A stretch of DNA of 64,000 bases from Amylibacter marinus (GCF_030160015.1 NZ_BSNN01000002.1:620001-684000), one strand, 5' to 3'; positions 44,866-55,272 are shown, counted from the first letter of the stretch. Made by a program: numbers and translations. The notes: generated from the letters alone by a model not told the origin.

Positions 44866-45381
44866 ATGCGCACATTACTCTTGGCCGTTGCGGCTATTTC
44901 TACCCTAAGCTTTTCCCACTCATCTCCTGCCCAAGCACAGACAGGAGATGGATCATTGGCAGCCCAGCTGTTTATCGAGGGCTGCCTACCCAATCCTGGT
45001 GATGGGCAACTATCTATCTTAAATTTTACCCGCAATCGTGATTTAACCAAAGACTCCACCCATTCCAAAGGATCGCTGTTGGGGAGCGGCTCTTCCACAA
45101 ACCAATTCTGGCACTATAATGGGCGGGTATTTGGGTTTGTTTATGATGCATCCTTTGGCAAGGCGGCCTGCTCTGGCGTGGTGTCAAAACCCGCAAATCT
45201 AGAGCAAACCATGCAAGAGGCGTTTGACCATCTGGTGCGCGCTGGTGTCTTTAGCCCCAGCCAAGCCCGCAAGAAAGTGCGCAATAAAAAAACCAGATAT
45301 ATCATAAAGATGCACGGTTATACGATCCAGATCGGGCGCAATCTAACCGGTAAAAACATGTCTATATCACTGGTCCCCTAG
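44866..45381 (+). CDS. secreted protein of unknown function
   Basis: A 171-residue protein with a signal peptide (MRTLLLAVAAISTLSFSHSS, cleavage probably after AQA). The mature part has two cysteines (EGCLPNP, AACSGV) and a basic central stretch (SPSQARKKVRNKKTRYI). No recognisable family. The ribosome-binding site is weak (AATGGATATTTA). It follows the 103-residue periplasmic protein by 59 nt on the same strand, so they may be expressed together. Confidence 0.6.
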   Translation: MRTLLLAVAAISTLSFSHSSPAQAQTGDGSLAAQLFIEGCLPNPGDGQLSILNFTRNRDLTKDSTHSKGSLLGSGSSTNQFWHYNGRVFGFVYDASFGKAACSGVVSKPANLEQTMQEAFDHLVRAGVFSPSQARKKVRNKKTRYIIKMHGYTIQIGRNLTGKNMSISLVP

Positions 45382-45440
45382 GGCCCGTGCGACAACTGCG
45401 CCCCTATAACCCCCTTGCTCTCAGGGGTCAGGTGTTTTAG

Positions 45441-46439
<999 letters not shown>

Positions 46440-46462
46440 AAAACCGACCTAAAGAACATTCT

Positions 46463-46494
46463 AAAACGCGTCCTGTAAAGGGCGCGTTTTTTTT
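46463..46494 (+). terminator. intrinsic terminator of mdh
   Basis: AAAACGCG (46463-46470) pairs with CGCGTTTT (46483-46490), with an inner CC/GG pair, followed by TTTT. It separates mdh from the sucA promoter. Confidence 0.85.
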
Positions 46495-46593
46495 ACCATC
46501 CCCGATGCATGCTTGCGCAAGATCGAACAACTGACATGGCATCATATCCCCAAGAATACGTGCAAATCCCTTGATATTTCGCTGAAAACTCTG

Positions 46594-46648
46594 TTTTCCA
46601 CTTTTTGTGATCACAGCAAAGTTTATTGTGATCACAAAAGGTGGAAAA
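46594..46648. promoter_or_regulatory. paired TGTGATCACA operator upstream of sucA
   Basis: This is the main feature of the 335-bp gap 46440-46774. Two 22-bp arms (46594-46615 and 46627-46648) are inverted repeats with one mismatch; each has a TTTTCCAC outer part and a TGTGATCACA core (46606-46615, 46627-46636; centres 21 bp apart). A partial third site, TGTGATCTAC, is at 46701-46710. The sucA start is 127 nt beyond the paired site. I see no ORF in the gap. Confidence 0.75.
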
Positions 46649-46774
46649 TCGTCACAATTCTGTTTCTTAGGTCAAAATCATCTTTTTCCCTTGGTCACTT
46701 TGTGATCTACATTTAGGCAACGCCAGTTTTCTATCGGCGCCACCCCATCGCCCTTGAATGGAAAAGGAACACCA

Positions 46775-49720
46775 ATGCCAAGCACCAATGACACGATGCA
46801 TGCCTCGTCATTTTTACAAGGCCACAATTCTGAATATATTGAACAGCTTTATGCCCGGTATATGGCTGATCCCTCTTCTGTTGATCCTACGTGGATTGAT
46901 TTTTTCAAATCCTTGGACGATGCGCCCGAAGATGTGGCCGCAGGTGCTGCCGGTGCCCCCTGGAGCCGCAGCGATTGGCCCCCACAAAAGGCCGATGAAT
47001 TAACCGCGGCCCTTGATGGGCAATGGGCTGAAGCCCCCGCAAAAATAGGTGAGAAAATCGCCAGCGCCGCCAAGGCGGATGGCCAAAACCTATCTAGCGA
47101 CGATATTCAGAACGCAGCCATTGATTCCATGCGCGCCCTGATGATCATCCGCGCCTACCGTATTCGCGGCCATTTGATTGCAGACCTAGATCCACTAGAT
47201 ATGCGTGCCAAGGATCCGCACCCAGAGCTAGACCCCGAGTTCTACGGCTTCAAAGAAATCGATATGGACCGCCCGATCTTCCTAGACAATGTTCTGGGAA
47301 TGAAATCTGCCTCCATGCGCCAGATTATTGAAAAGCTGCGCAAAACCTACTGTGGCACATTTGCTTTGCAATACATGCATCTGTCCAACCCAGAAGAGGC
47401 CGGATGGCTGAAAGAGCGGATCGAAAATTACGACAAAGAGGGTTTTTTCACGACCCAAGGCCGCAAGGCGATCCTGAACAAGATGGTCGAGGCCGAAGGG
47501 TTCGAAAAATTCTGCCATGTGAAATACTCTGGCACCAAGCGTTTTGGTCTGGATGGCGGCGAGGCCCTAATCCCGGCAATGGAACAAATCATCAAACGTG
47601 GTGGCGCCTTGGGGGTCAAAGATATCATCATCGGCATGCCCCACCGCGGCCGCTTGAATGTTTTGGTCAACGTGATGTCCAAACCCTACCGCGCGATTTT
47701 CAACGAATTCTTGGGCGGATCTTACAAACCTGATGATGTCGAGGGGTCTGGCGATGTAAAATACCACCTTGGCGCCTCTTCTGATCGCGAATTTGATGGC
47801 AACAGCGTGCACCTGTCACTGACGGCCAACCCCTCACATCTAGAGGCCGTAAACCCTGTGGTTCTAGGCAAGGCCCGCGCCAAGGGCGACCAAATGGGCC
47901 GCAACCGCAATGCGGTTATGCCAATACTGTTACACGGTGATGCCGCCTTTGCAGGCCAAGGTGTGATCGCGGAATGCTTTGGCCTATCAGGGCTAAAGGG
48001 CCATAAAACCGGCGGTACAATCCACATCGTTGTGAACAATCAGATCGGCTTCACAACCAGCCCGCATAAATCTCGCTCCAGCCCCTACCCTACAGATATC
48101 TCATTTATGGTAGAGGCCCCAATTTTCCACGTAAACGGCGACGACCCAGAGGCGGTGGTTCATGCAGCCAAGGTCGCAACAGAATTCCGCCAAAAATTCG
48201 AAAAAGACGTGGTGATCGATATCTTCTGTTACCGTCGCTTTGGCCATAACGAAGGCGACGAGCCTATGTTTACACAGCCAACAATGTACAAGAAGATCAA
48301 GTCGCACCCCACCTCATTGACGCTCTACACCCAGCGCTTGGTGCGCGACGGCCTAATTCCAGAGGGCGAGATCGAGGATATGAAAACGGCGTTTCAGATG
48401 CGCCTGAACGAAGAGTTCGAGGCGGGCAAGGCCTTCAAGCCCAACAAGGCCGATTGGCTGGACGGGCGCTGGTCGCATCTGCAATCCAAGGATCCAGAAT
48501 ATCAACGCGGTAAAACCCACATCACAGAGAAGCGGTTCAAGGAGGTCGGTGCCGCACTGACCAAATTGCCCGAAGGCTGGGCACCGCACCGCACTATTCA
48601 GCGCATTCTAAATGCCAAAGAAGACATGATATCTTCGGGCACGGGCATCGATTGGGCCACGGCCGAGGCTCTGGCCTTTGGCACACTTCAGGTCGAGGGT
48701 TTCCCTGTGCGCCTGTCTGGCCAAGACTGTACCCGCGGCACCTTTAGCCATCGGCATTCGGGGATTTTGGATCAAAACACCGGCCTAAAGCACTACCCGC
48801 TAAACAACATTCGCCCCGACCAAGAAGGCCACTACGAGGTCATCGACAGTATGCTGTCTGAATACGCGGTACTAGGCTATGAATATGGCTACTCGCTGGC
48901 AGAGCCAAACGCCCTAACCCTTTGGGAGGCACAGTTTGGCGATTTCGCTAATGGTGCGCAGATCATGATCGACCAGTTCATCTCGTCTGGCGAGAGCAAA
49001 TGGTTACGCATGTCGGGATTGGTAATGCTACTGCCCCACGGGTTCGAGGGCCAAGGCCCAGAGCATTCCTCTGCCCGCCCAGAGCGGTTCTTGCAGATGT
49101 GCGCCGAGGACAACTGGGTCATTGCGAATTGCACAACACCCGCCAACTATTTCCATATTCTGCGCCGGCAGATGCACCGCCCCTACCGCAAGCCGCTGGT
49201 GATCATGACGCCAAAATCGCTGCTTCGCCACAAAGGTGCAGTCAGCACAATGGATGAATTCACAGGCAAATCCAGCTTCCACCGTATCCTATGGGATGAT
49301 GCAGAACGCGGCAACTCAGACACAAAACTGGTTAGCGACAGCAAAATAAAGCGCGTAGTCGTTTGTTCAGGCAAGGTCTACTATGACCTGTTAGAAGAGC
49401 GCGACAAGCGCGGCATCACAGATATCTATCTGATGCGCCTTGAACAGCTCTACCCCTATGCCAAGGACGCCATGCGCGAAGAATTCACACGTTTTAAAAA
49501 CGCTGAATTCGTCTGGTGCCAAGAAGAGCCCAAAAACCAAGGTGCTTGGCTCTATATCAACCCGCATATCGAAAATGCGCTGATCGAAGCTAAATGTAAA
49601 AAAACCCGCCCAACCTTTGCAGGTCGTGCACCAGCATCCGCACCGGCCACCGGTCTGGCGGCAAAACACAAAATTGAACAAGCAGCGCTCGTAAACGACG
49701 CCTTGACCTTGAAAGGATAA
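46775..49720 (+). CDS. sucA: 2-oxoglutarate dehydrogenase E1 component
   Basis: A 981-residue thiamine-diphosphate E1 that decarboxylates 2-oxoglutarate and transfers the succinyl group to lipoyl-SucB. It starts with the typical SSFLQGHNSEYIEQLYARY peripheral segment, and then shows RFGLDGGEALIPAM, GMPHRGRLNVL, the TPP/Mg region ILLHGDAAFAGQGVIAE, IVVNNQIGFTT and, in the C-terminal domain, GQDCTRGTFSHRH and LPHGFEGQGPEHSSAR. Start at 46775 (MPSTND) with AAAGGA; an upstream TTG is in frame. It is followed by sucB after 3 nt. Confidence 0.97.
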   Translation: MPSTNDTMHASSFLQGHNSEYIEQLYARYMADPSSVDPTWIDFFKSLDDAPEDVAAGAAGAPWSRSDWPPQKADELTAALDGQWAEAPAKIGEKIASAAKADGQNLSSDDIQNAAIDSMRALMIIRAYRIRGHLIADLDPLDMRAKDPHPELDPEFYGFKEIDMDRPIFLDNVLGMKSASMRQIIEKLRKTYCGTFALQYMHLSNPEEAGWLKERIENYDKEGFFTTQGRKAILNKMVEAEGFEKFCHVKYSGTKRFGLDGGEALIPAMEQIIKRGGALGVKDIIIGMPHRGRLNVLVNVMSKPYRAIFNEFLGGSYKPDDVEGSGDVKYHLGASSDREFDGNSVHLSLTANPSHLEAVNPVVLGKARAKGDQMGRNRNAVMPILLHGDAAFAGQGVIAECFGLSGLKGHKTGGTIHIVVNNQIGFTTSPHKSRSSPYPTDISFMVEAPIFHVNGDDPEAVVHAAKVATEFRQKFEKDVVIDIFCYRRFGHNEGDEPMFTQPTMYKKIKSHPTSLTLYTQRLVRDGLIPEGEIEDMKTAFQMRLNEEFEAGKAFKPNKADWLDGRWSHLQSKDPEYQRGKTHITEKRFKEVGAALTKLPEGWAPHRTIQRILNAKEDMISSGTGIDWATAEALAFGTLQVEGFPVRLSGQDCTRGTFSHRHSGILDQNTGLKHYPLNNIRPDQEGHYEVIDSMLSEYAVLGYEYGYSLAEPNALTLWEAQFGDFANGAQIMIDQFISSGESKWLRMSGLVMLLPHGFEGQGPEHSSARPERFLQMCAEDNWVIANCTTPANYFHILRRQMHRPYRKPLVIMTPKSLLRHKGAVSTMDEFTGKSSFHRILWDDAERGNSDTKLVSDSKIKRVVVCSGKVYYDLLEERDKRGITDIYLMRLEQLYPYAKDAMREEFTRFKNAEFVWCQEEPKNQGAWLYINPHIENALIEAKCKKTRPTFAGRAPASAPATGLAAKHKIEQAALVNDALTLKG

Positions 49721-49723
49721 CCC

Positions 49724-51181
49724 ATGACCAACGTAAAAGTCCCAACACTGGGTGAAAGTGTAACAGAAGCCACCGTCGCTACATGGTTCAAGGCCGTCGG
49801 CGACAGCGTTGCCGCCGATGAAATGCTGTGCGAGCTGGAGACAGACAAAGTGACCGTAGAGGTCGCGGCCCCCGTTGCCGGCACTCTGGCAGAAATCGTT
49901 GCCCCAGAGGGCACCACTGTGGGTGTTGACGCATTGCTTGCCAATATCACCGAAGCTGCCGCAGGTGCAGTCCCCCCCACCGCAGAGCCATCCACCACCA
50001 GCACCGCAAAAACCGTGGACATCATGGTGCCCACATTGGGCGAAAGCGTAACCGAGGCCACCGTGGCAGGCCTGACCAAGGCCGTGGGCGATAGCGTGGC
50101 CCAAGACGAGGTGATCATGGAGCTGGAAACAGACAAGGTCACCGTAGAGGTCACCGCCACCGCATCTGGTACATTGGCCGCCTTGGATGTAGCCGAGGGC
50201 GATACCGTATCTGCAGGCGCAAAATTAGGCGCCTTGTCCGCAGGTACGCCACCAACCTCCGCACCAACCCCCGCCGCTGCAGCCGCCCCTGCCCCAACGG
50301 CGGCCGTTAAAAACGCCCCCTCGGCCGAAAAACTGATGGCAGAAAACAACATCACCAATGTCGCCGGCACAGGACGCGATGGCCGCGTGATGAAGGGCGA
50401 TGTATTGGCCGCCATAGCAAACCCAGCACCAGCCCCCGCTGTGGCTCAGCCCCCGCGCTCCGGTGGCCCCCGCGCCGAGGATCCGCGCGAAGAGCGCATC
50501 AAAATGACCCGCCTACGCCAAACCATTGCGCGTCGCCTGAAAGAAAGCCAAAACACCGCCGCGATGCTGACCACCTATAACGAGGTCGACATGACCGAGG
50601 TGATGGCCCTGCGCACCGAATACAAAGACCTGTTCCTGAAAAAACATGGCGTAAAGCTGGGCTTTATGTCCTTCTTCACCAAGGCATGTTGTCACGCATT
50701 GAAAGAAATCCCAGAGGTCAACGCCGAGATTGATGGCGACGAGGTGGTTTACAAAAACTTCGTCAATATGGGCGTGGCTGCGGGTACACCCACCGGTCTG
50801 GTTGTGCCTGTGATCAACGATGCGGATCAGATGTCTTTTGCCGATATTGAAAAGGCCATCGCTGAAAAAGGCGCACGCGCACGCGATGGCAAACTGGGCA
50901 TGGCAGAAATGCAGGGCGGCACTTTCACCATATCCAACGGGGGGGTCTACGGATCATTGATGTCCTCGCCCATCCTAAACCCGCCGCAATCAGGCATCTT
51001 GGGCATGCATGCGATCCAGAAACGCGCCATGGTCGTGAACGACGAGATCGTGATCCGCCCGATGATGTATCTGGCCCTGTCCTATGACCACCGTATCGTC
51101 GATGGCAAAGGTGCGGTGACCTTCTTGGTACGGGTCAAAGAGGCCCTAGAAGATCCGCGCCGCTTGTTGATGGATCTGTAA
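49724..51181 (+). CDS. sucB: dihydrolipoyl succinyltransferase E2 with two lipoyl domains
   Basis: A 485-residue E2. It has two N-terminal lipoyl domains, residues 1-75 and about 101-175, each with the ETDKVTVEV lipoyl-lysine loop; most SucB proteins have one. Pro/Ala-rich linkers follow, then the peripheral subunit-binding domain ([29 protein letters not shown]) and the catalytic domain with [10 protein letters not shown] (catalytic His) near the C terminus. It forms the core of the 2-oxoglutarate dehydrogenase complex, between sucA (3-nt gap) and two small genes before lpd. Confidence 0.96.
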   Translation: MTNVKVPTLGESVTEATVATWFKAVGDSVAADEMLCELETDKVTVEVAAPVAGTLAEIVAPEGTTVGVDALLANITEAAAGAVPPTAEPSTTSTAKTVDIMVPTLGESVTEATVAGLTKAVGDSVAQDEVIMELETDKVTVEVTATASGTLAALDVAEGDTVSAGAKLGALSAGTPPTSAPTPAAAAAPAPTAAVKNAPSAEKLMAENNITNVAGTGRDGRVMKGDVLAAIANPAPAPAVAQPPRSGGPRAEDPREERIKMTRLRQTIARRLKESQNTAAMLTTYNEVDMTEVMALRTEYKDLFLKKHGVKLGFMSFFTKACCHALKEIPEVNAEIDGDEVVYKNFVNMGVAAGTPTGLVVPVINDADQMSFADIEKAIAEKGARARDGKLGMAEMQGGTFTISNGGVYGSLMSSPILNPPQSGILGMHAIQKRAMVVNDEIVIRPMMYLALSYDHRIVDGKGAVTFLVRVKEALEDPRRLLMDL

Positions 51182-51185
51182 TTCG

Positions 51186-51404
51186 GTGGCCTATCTGAAA
51201 CCCGCCTCTCTAACATGCCCGCAGTGTGGGCTGTCGGGGGATGTGCAGTTTGTGGTTCATTTAGGCCCCCATTCAAAACCCGATGATGGGCCCGCGCGCC
51301 GTTCTATTCGCCGCGCGGGCCCCTATCAAAAACGTGGGCAGACGCTGATCTGCCCGGTTGATCAAACTCAAATCTGGCCTAAATCAAACGGCGGAGACAT
51401 CTAA
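51186..51404 (+). CDS. small zinc-ribbon-like protein
   Basis: A 72-codon ORF starting with GTG 4 nt after sucB. It has CPQC near the N terminus (LTCPQCGLSG) and a later single Cys-Pro (LICPVDQT), so it could bind a metal, although a full four-cysteine ribbon is not complete. It ends exactly at the ATG of the next gene, with a one-base overlap (TAATG). Its place between sucB and lpd fits what I recall for Rhodobacterales. Function unknown. Confidence 0.6.
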   Translation: MAYLKPASLTCPQCGLSGDVQFVVHLGPHSKPDDGPARRSIRRAGPYQKRGQTLICPVDQTQIWPKSNGGDI

Positions 51405-51793
51405 TGACACCAGAAATTTTCACTCTTGCGCTAGCGGGTCTTTTGCATGTGGCCTTGATGCTGTTGTATGTTGCGATGGTGGGTTTAACGGTGCCGCTGC
51501 GCGATTCCGTTGGGAACCGGGACCAGCCGCTGAACATCACGGGCAAATCTGCACGGGTTAAGCGTACCATGAACAATAGCTTCGAGGCGCTTATCCTCTT
51601 TGCTGTTGCCGCCATTTGCGTGATGGGGTTGGCCAAATCCACCCCCCAGACCGAAACCTATGCGCTGGTGTTTTTACTCGCCCGCATCGCCTATATTCCC
51701 TGCTATATCTTTGCTCTGGGCCCCTTTCGTACCATTATGTGGGCGATAGGTCTGGGGGCGACCACTTTGATGCTTATTGCTGCCGTGATTTAG
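51404..51793 (+). CDS. MAPEG-family membrane protein
   Basis: A 129-residue membrane protein with four hydrophobic helices. The MAPEG pattern is visible: first helix to residue 30, then the polar loop (VPLRDSVGNRDQ) and RVKRTMNNSFEALILFAVAA, then ALVFLLARIAYIPCYIFALGPFRTIMWAIGLG. Family members are glutathione- or eicosanoid-related enzymes in eukaryotes; bacterial roles are mostly unknown. The start overlaps the stop of the zinc-ribbon-like gene, and lpd begins 48 nt downstream, so it is part of the sucAB-lpd operon. Confidence 0.85.
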   Translation: MTPEIFTLALAGLLHVALMLLYVAMVGLTVPLRDSVGNRDQPLNITGKSARVKRTMNNSFEALILFAVAAICVMGLAKSTPQTETYALVFLLARIAYIPCYIFALGPFRTIMWAIGLGATTLMLIAAVI

Positions 51794-51841
51794 GCGGCTG
51801 ATCCCCATTGGCGCCCCGCGCCGGAACTGAAAGGTTAAACC

Positions 51842-53224
51842 ATGTCAAACTATGATGTTATTGTTATCGGCGGCGGCCCGGGCGGCTATGTTTGCGCCAT
51901 TCGTTGCGCGCAATTGGGCCTTAAAACCGCGGTGGTCGAGGGTCGCGAGGCACTGGGCGGGACTTGCTTGAATATTGGCTGTATTCCGTCCAAGGCCCTG
52001 TTGCATGCCTCGCATTCCTATCACGAGGCCACCCATAATTTCACCCAAATGGGCCTAATGGGCAAGGCGCCTTCGGTCGATTTTTCTAAGATGAAAGAGT
52101 ATAAAGACAACGTCGTTGCCCAAAACACCTCCGGCGTTGAATTCCTGATGAAGAAGAACAAAATCGATTGGATCAAAGGCTGGGCCACGATCAGCGATAA
52201 AAACACCGTAAGCGTGGGTGCGGACAGCTATACCACCAACAACATCGTGATTGCCACCGGATCAGAGCCCGCTTCCCTACCCAATATCGAGATCGACGAA
52301 AAGATCGTGGTATCATCCACAGGCGCACTTGAGTTCTCTAAAATCCCCAAGAAAATGGTGGTTATTGGCGCCGGTGTCATCGGCCTCGAGCTGGGCAGTG
52401 TTTATGCCCGCCTTGGCACAGAGGTCACCGTGATCGAGTATCTAAAGAACATCACCCCCGGCATGGACGGCGAAGTTTCAAAAACCCTTCAACGCCTGTT
52501 GAAACGTCAGGGGCTGAAATTCATCATGGGTGCGGCGGTACAATCCACAAAAGTGAACCGCAACAAAGCCAAAGTCACCTATAAAAAAGGCGACGAAGAG
52601 GCAGTGCTGGATGCGGATGCAGTTTTGGTTGCTACCGGGCGCAAACCTTTTATGGATGGTTTGGGTTTTACCGATCTGGGCGGAAATCTAACCGAGCGCG
52701 GCCAAATCGCCACTGATAACCACTGGCGCACCAACATCGAGGGCATCTATGCCATTGGCGATGTGATCGAAGGCCCGATGCTGGCCCACAAGGCCGAAGA
52801 CGAAGGCATGGCCGTCGCGGATGTGATCAAAGGCAACCATGGGCATGTGAACTATGATGTGATCCCAGGCGTGATCTACACAACCCCCGAGGTCGCAAGT
52901 GTCGGCAAAACCGAAGAAGAGCTGAAAGCCGCAGGCGTTGATTACAAGGTTGGCAAATTCAGCTTCAAGGGCAATGGCCGCGCCAAGGCGATCTTCCAAG
53001 CGGATGGTTTTGTGAAAATGATCGTTGATGCGAAAACCGATCGCATCTTGGGATGCCACCTGATCGGCCCCGCCGCAGGTGATATGATCCATGAAATCTG
53101 TGTGGCCATGGAATTTGGCGCATCTGCACAGGATATCGCCCTAACCTGCCATGCGCACCCCACCTATTCCGAGGCCATGCGCGAAGCGGCGCTGGCCTGT
53201 GGTGACGGCGCAATTCACGCTTAA
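51842..53224 (+). CDS. lpd: dihydrolipoyl dehydrogenase E3
   Basis: A 460-residue FAD enzyme that reoxidises the lipoyl groups of 2-oxo-acid dehydrogenase complexes. FAD motif [14 protein letters not shown] at residues 7-20, redox-active disulfide [13 protein letters not shown] at about 39-51, NAD motif [17 protein letters not shown]-contact [12 protein letters not shown] and the C-terminal active-site HAHPTYSEA (His and Glu). The start has a GAAAGG ribosome-binding site. The gene completes the 2-oxoglutarate dehydrogenase cluster. Confidence 0.96.
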   Translation: MSNYDVIVIGGGPGGYVCAIRCAQLGLKTAVVEGREALGGTCLNIGCIPSKALLHASHSYHEATHNFTQMGLMGKAPSVDFSKMKEYKDNVVAQNTSGVEFLMKKNKIDWIKGWATISDKNTVSVGADSYTTNNIVIATGSEPASLPNIEIDEKIVVSSTGALEFSKIPKKMVVIGAGVIGLELGSVYARLGTEVTVIEYLKNITPGMDGEVSKTLQRLLKRQGLKFIMGAAVQSTKVNRNKAKVTYKKGDEEAVLDADAVLVATGRKPFMDGLGFTDLGGNLTERGQIATDNHWRTNIEGIYAIGDVIEGPMLAHKAEDEGMAVADVIKGNHGHVNYDVIPGVIYTTPEVASVGKTEEELKAAGVDYKVGKFSFKGNGRAKAIFQADGFVKMIVDAKTDRILGCHLIGPAAGDMIHEICVAMEFGASAQDIALTCHAHPTYSEAMREAALACGDGAIHA

Positions 53225-53258
53225 AAAAATCCCCCTGACAGGTGTGGCTGTCAGGGGG
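53223..53258 (-). terminator. terminator between lpd and the GntR gene
   Basis: CCCCCTGACA (53231-53240) and TGTCAGGGGG (53249-53258) form a perfect 10-bp stem. Read on the minus strand it is followed by seven T, which protects lpd from antisense transcription coming from the GntR gene. The plus-strand side lacks a T-run but may still slow polymerase after lpd. Confidence 0.8.
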
Positions 53259-53354
53259 TAACGATCCTCTTGGGAAAGAGGCTAAAGGTCAGGGGCAACC
53301 TTTATAAAAGTAATACGCAGGCCCCCGCACGCTCCGTCGCATTTTTTTAAAAAT

Positions 53355-53996
53355 TCAACCACCGCTTAGCATGCGCAATCCTTGGGTCACATCCAATCTA
53401 ATAGCCAGCTTTAACCCCGGCTCGTCACCAGCCTTTAGCGCGGCGATGATGGTGTGATGGTTACGCGCAGCCTCGCGCCGCTGTAGCCGCGCATACAGCG
53501 CACGCATGGTCGGGCCCAGCTGCAACCATACCGTTTCCACCAAGGCCAGCATCGCAGGCGCCTGCGCACGCAAATACAGCGTGCGGTGGAAATCCAGATT
53601 GCTGCGCACATAGGCTACAGAATCGTTTTTCACGATGGCCTGCTCGATCAATGTGTTGATACGGCTCAGACGTTCTATCAAATTGATATGCGCACGCGGC
53701 AAAGCCCGCGCCGCCAACTCTGGCTCTAGCAATGCACGAATAGACGCCAGCTCCTCAATACGCTCTGCGCGCAACTCTGGCGTGCTCAGCCGCCCTGTGG
53801 CAGAAATGCTGATCGCCTTATCCGCCGTTAACCTGCGCACGGCTTCGCGCGCGGGGGTCATGCTGGTCTCGAACTGTTGGGCAACGCCACGAATGGTTAT
53901 GGCTTGTCCCGGCGTCATCTCGCCATGCATTATCGAATTGCGCAAGGCTCGATAAATGGTCTCATGGGTCGACAGTGTGTTATCATTTTCAATCAT
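53355..53996 (-). CDS. GntR-family (FCD) regulator, candidate TCA-cycle regulator
   Basis: A 213-residue regulator. The N-terminal GntR winged helix is at residues 8-70 (THETIYRALRNSIMHGEMTPGQAI, QQFETSMTPAREAVRRLTADKAI), and the all-helical FCD domain follows (SIRALLEPELAARAL, LDFHRTLYLRA, NHHTIIAALKAGD), which in relatives binds small organic acids. The ATG at 53996 lies directly against a TGTGATCACA palindrome; a GTG at 54011 is in frame but falls within that site. It is convergent with lpd. Because the same palindrome precedes sdhC and sucA, I infer autoregulation and control of these operons; not proven. Confidence 0.85.
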   Translation of the reverse strand: MIENDNTLSTHETIYRALRNSIMHGEMTPGQAITIRGVAQQFETSMTPAREAVRRLTADKAISISATGRLSTPELRAERIEELASIRALLEPELAARALPRAHINLIERLSRINTLIEQAIVKNDSVAYVRSNLDFHRTLYLRAQAPAMLALVETVWLQLGPTMRALYARLQRREAARNHHTIIAALKAGDEPGLKLAIRLDVTQGLRMLSGG

Positions 53997-54015
53997 ATCA
54001 CATGTGATCACAAAT
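53997..54015. promoter_or_regulatory. TGTGATCACA operator at the GntR gene start
   Basis: The 19-mer ATCACATGTGATCACAAAT contains two overlapping palindromes, ATCACATGTGAT (53997-54008) and TGTGATCACA (54003-54012). It abuts the ATG of the regulator. The elements TGTGATCACAAAT and TCACATGTGA are both also found upstream of sdhC. Confidence 0.7.
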
Positions 54016-54025
54016 AGAGCTGTGT

Positions 54026-54712
54026 TTAAAGTAGATATTGGTGCAATCGCGCACCATTTTTCCGCAACCAGTCGCGCTGTGGTTGATAATTGGGGTATAT
54101 CTGCTCAACCAAGGCCCAATAGGCCTGTGAATGATTCATTTCAATCAAATGACAGGCCTCATGGGCGGCCACATAATCCTGCACAGATGGTGGTGCCATC
54201 ATCAAACGCCACGAGTACATCAAATTCCCCGCAGAGGTACATGAGCCCCAGCGCGACCGTGTGTCTCGCAGCGTAACGCGGCCCATTTTCACCCCCAGCG
54301 CATCGGCATAGCGCTCAGAGGCAATCACCAGACGTTCGCGCGCCAGTGTTTTGTAAAATCCGCGCAACTTGCCCCCCAACTGCGCCGAAGTTGCAGAAAC
54401 ATTCAAAACATCCCCTGCCAAAACAACACGCCGTCCCGTTGCTTTCGCGATGGTAACCAAACGTCCATCCAAGAGAATCTGCTCGCCAAATGCGGGTAGG
54501 ATCTCGGGTAGCTGACGTGCCAGATGTTTGCGCATCCAGCCCTCTTGGGCCTTGGCGAATTCACAGGCCTCTTGCATCTTCGCGCCGCGCGGCAGGGTCA
54601 GGCTGATTTTTCCATCCTTATTCGATATGCGTAATGTATAACGCTTGGCACGTATATTGGGGCGCAAATGCACCGTGATTGGGGGCGTTCCAATGTGAAT
54701 GGTTTCCGTCAT
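54026..54712 (-). CDS. YgjP-like M48-type metallopeptidase
   Basis: A 228-residue protein of the YgjP/DUF45 metallopeptidase group. The zinc motif HEACH is followed by the conserved LIEMNHSQAYW (with the third ligand region), and the preceding RDTRSRWGSCTSAGNLMYSWRLMMAP is diagnostic. The N-terminal part (RPNIRAKRYTLRISNKDGKISLTLPRGA) is also typical. No signal peptide, hence a cytoplasmic protein. Its substrates are unknown. It is divergent from the FYDLN-acid gene. Confidence 0.88.
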   Translation of the reverse strand: MTETIHIGTPPITVHLRPNIRAKRYTLRISNKDGKISLTLPRGAKMQEACEFAKAQEGWMRKHLARQLPEILPAFGEQILLDGRLVTIAKATGRRVVLAGDVLNVSATSAQLGGKLRGFYKTLARERLVIASERYADALGVKMGRVTLRDTRSRWGSCTSAGNLMYSWRLMMAPPSVQDYVAAHEACHLIEMNHSQAYWALVEQIYPNYQPQRDWLRKNGARLHQYLL

Positions 54713-54783
54713 GTTGCCATATTACGCCCGCTTAGGGGCAAGGCAACGCCAATAACCACCTGATTTCTTCTTTTCACCTTTGA

Positions 54784-54808
54784 CAAGTGCCATTTGATGT
54801 GGCACTTG
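54784..54808. promoter_or_regulatory. palindrome between the YgjP-like and FYDLN-acid genes
   Basis: CAAGTGCCA (54784-54792) and TGGCACTTG (54800-54808) are perfect 9-bp inverted repeats with a 7-bp spacer. They overlap a TTGACA -35 hexamer (54780-54785) facing the FYDLN gene, a position fitting a repressor site. The corresponding -10 is not obvious. Confidence 0.5.
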
Positions 54809-54849
54809 GCCAACAGAATTTCGAAAATCTGATGTGAAAGGGATAACAC

Positions 54850-55191
54850 ATGCCCAAGGAAGAATGGGGCGTAAAGCGCCTGTGCCCAGAAAGCGGCAAA
54901 CGTTTCTACGATTTAAACAAAGACCCGATCGTTAGCCCATACACCGGCACAGAATACCCCCTGTCATTCTTCAGCAATGACAAATCCAAGGCCTCTATGG
55001 CGGACAAAGCCGATAAAAACTCTGTAGCGACTGCAACAGAGGATGATCTGGCGGATGACGTAGATGTGTTGGATGACGAGGATGTATCTGACGTGGATCT
55101 GGGCGATGATGTTCTGGACGACGAAGACGATGCAGATACCGTTCCATTGGAAGAGGTCGCCGGCGTCGCCGCGAATGACGACGACGGATAA
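54850..55191 (+). CDS. FYDLN-acid protein (TIGR02300)
   Basis: A 113-residue protein with a conserved N-terminal segment (WGVKRLCPESGKRFYDLNKDPIVSPYTGTEYPLSFF) containing the name-giving FYDLN motif, and a long, low-complexity acidic tail from about residue 65 (DDLADDVDVLDDEDVSDVDLGDD). The family is widespread in alphaproteobacteria with unknown function; a single cysteine in the head makes zinc binding unlikely on its own. It precedes the tRNA-Ala gene. Confidence 0.88.
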   Translation: MPKEEWGVKRLCPESGKRFYDLNKDPIVSPYTGTEYPLSFFSNDKSKASMADKADKNSVATATEDDLADDVDVLDDEDVSDVDLGDDVLDDEDDADTVPLEEVAGVAANDDDG

Positions 55192-55272
55192 AAATCCGAA
55201 AAATATGAATTTCGCGCTTGCACTATCAGGCGCGGTTTTCTAAACAGCGCGAGTGTTCGCAATCGCGCACAT

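Noticed and set aside
49391-50415. Long open frames antisense to sucA/sucB
   Set aside because: They mirror the repetitive, Ala/Thr/Val-rich coding sequence of the lipoyl domains and linkers and have no credible start site or family.
54009-54011. GTG at 54011 as the start of the GntR gene
   Set aside because: It lies within the TGTGATCACA palindrome and lacks a ribosome-binding site. The added residues ITCD have no GntR similarity, so the ATG at 53996 was preferred.
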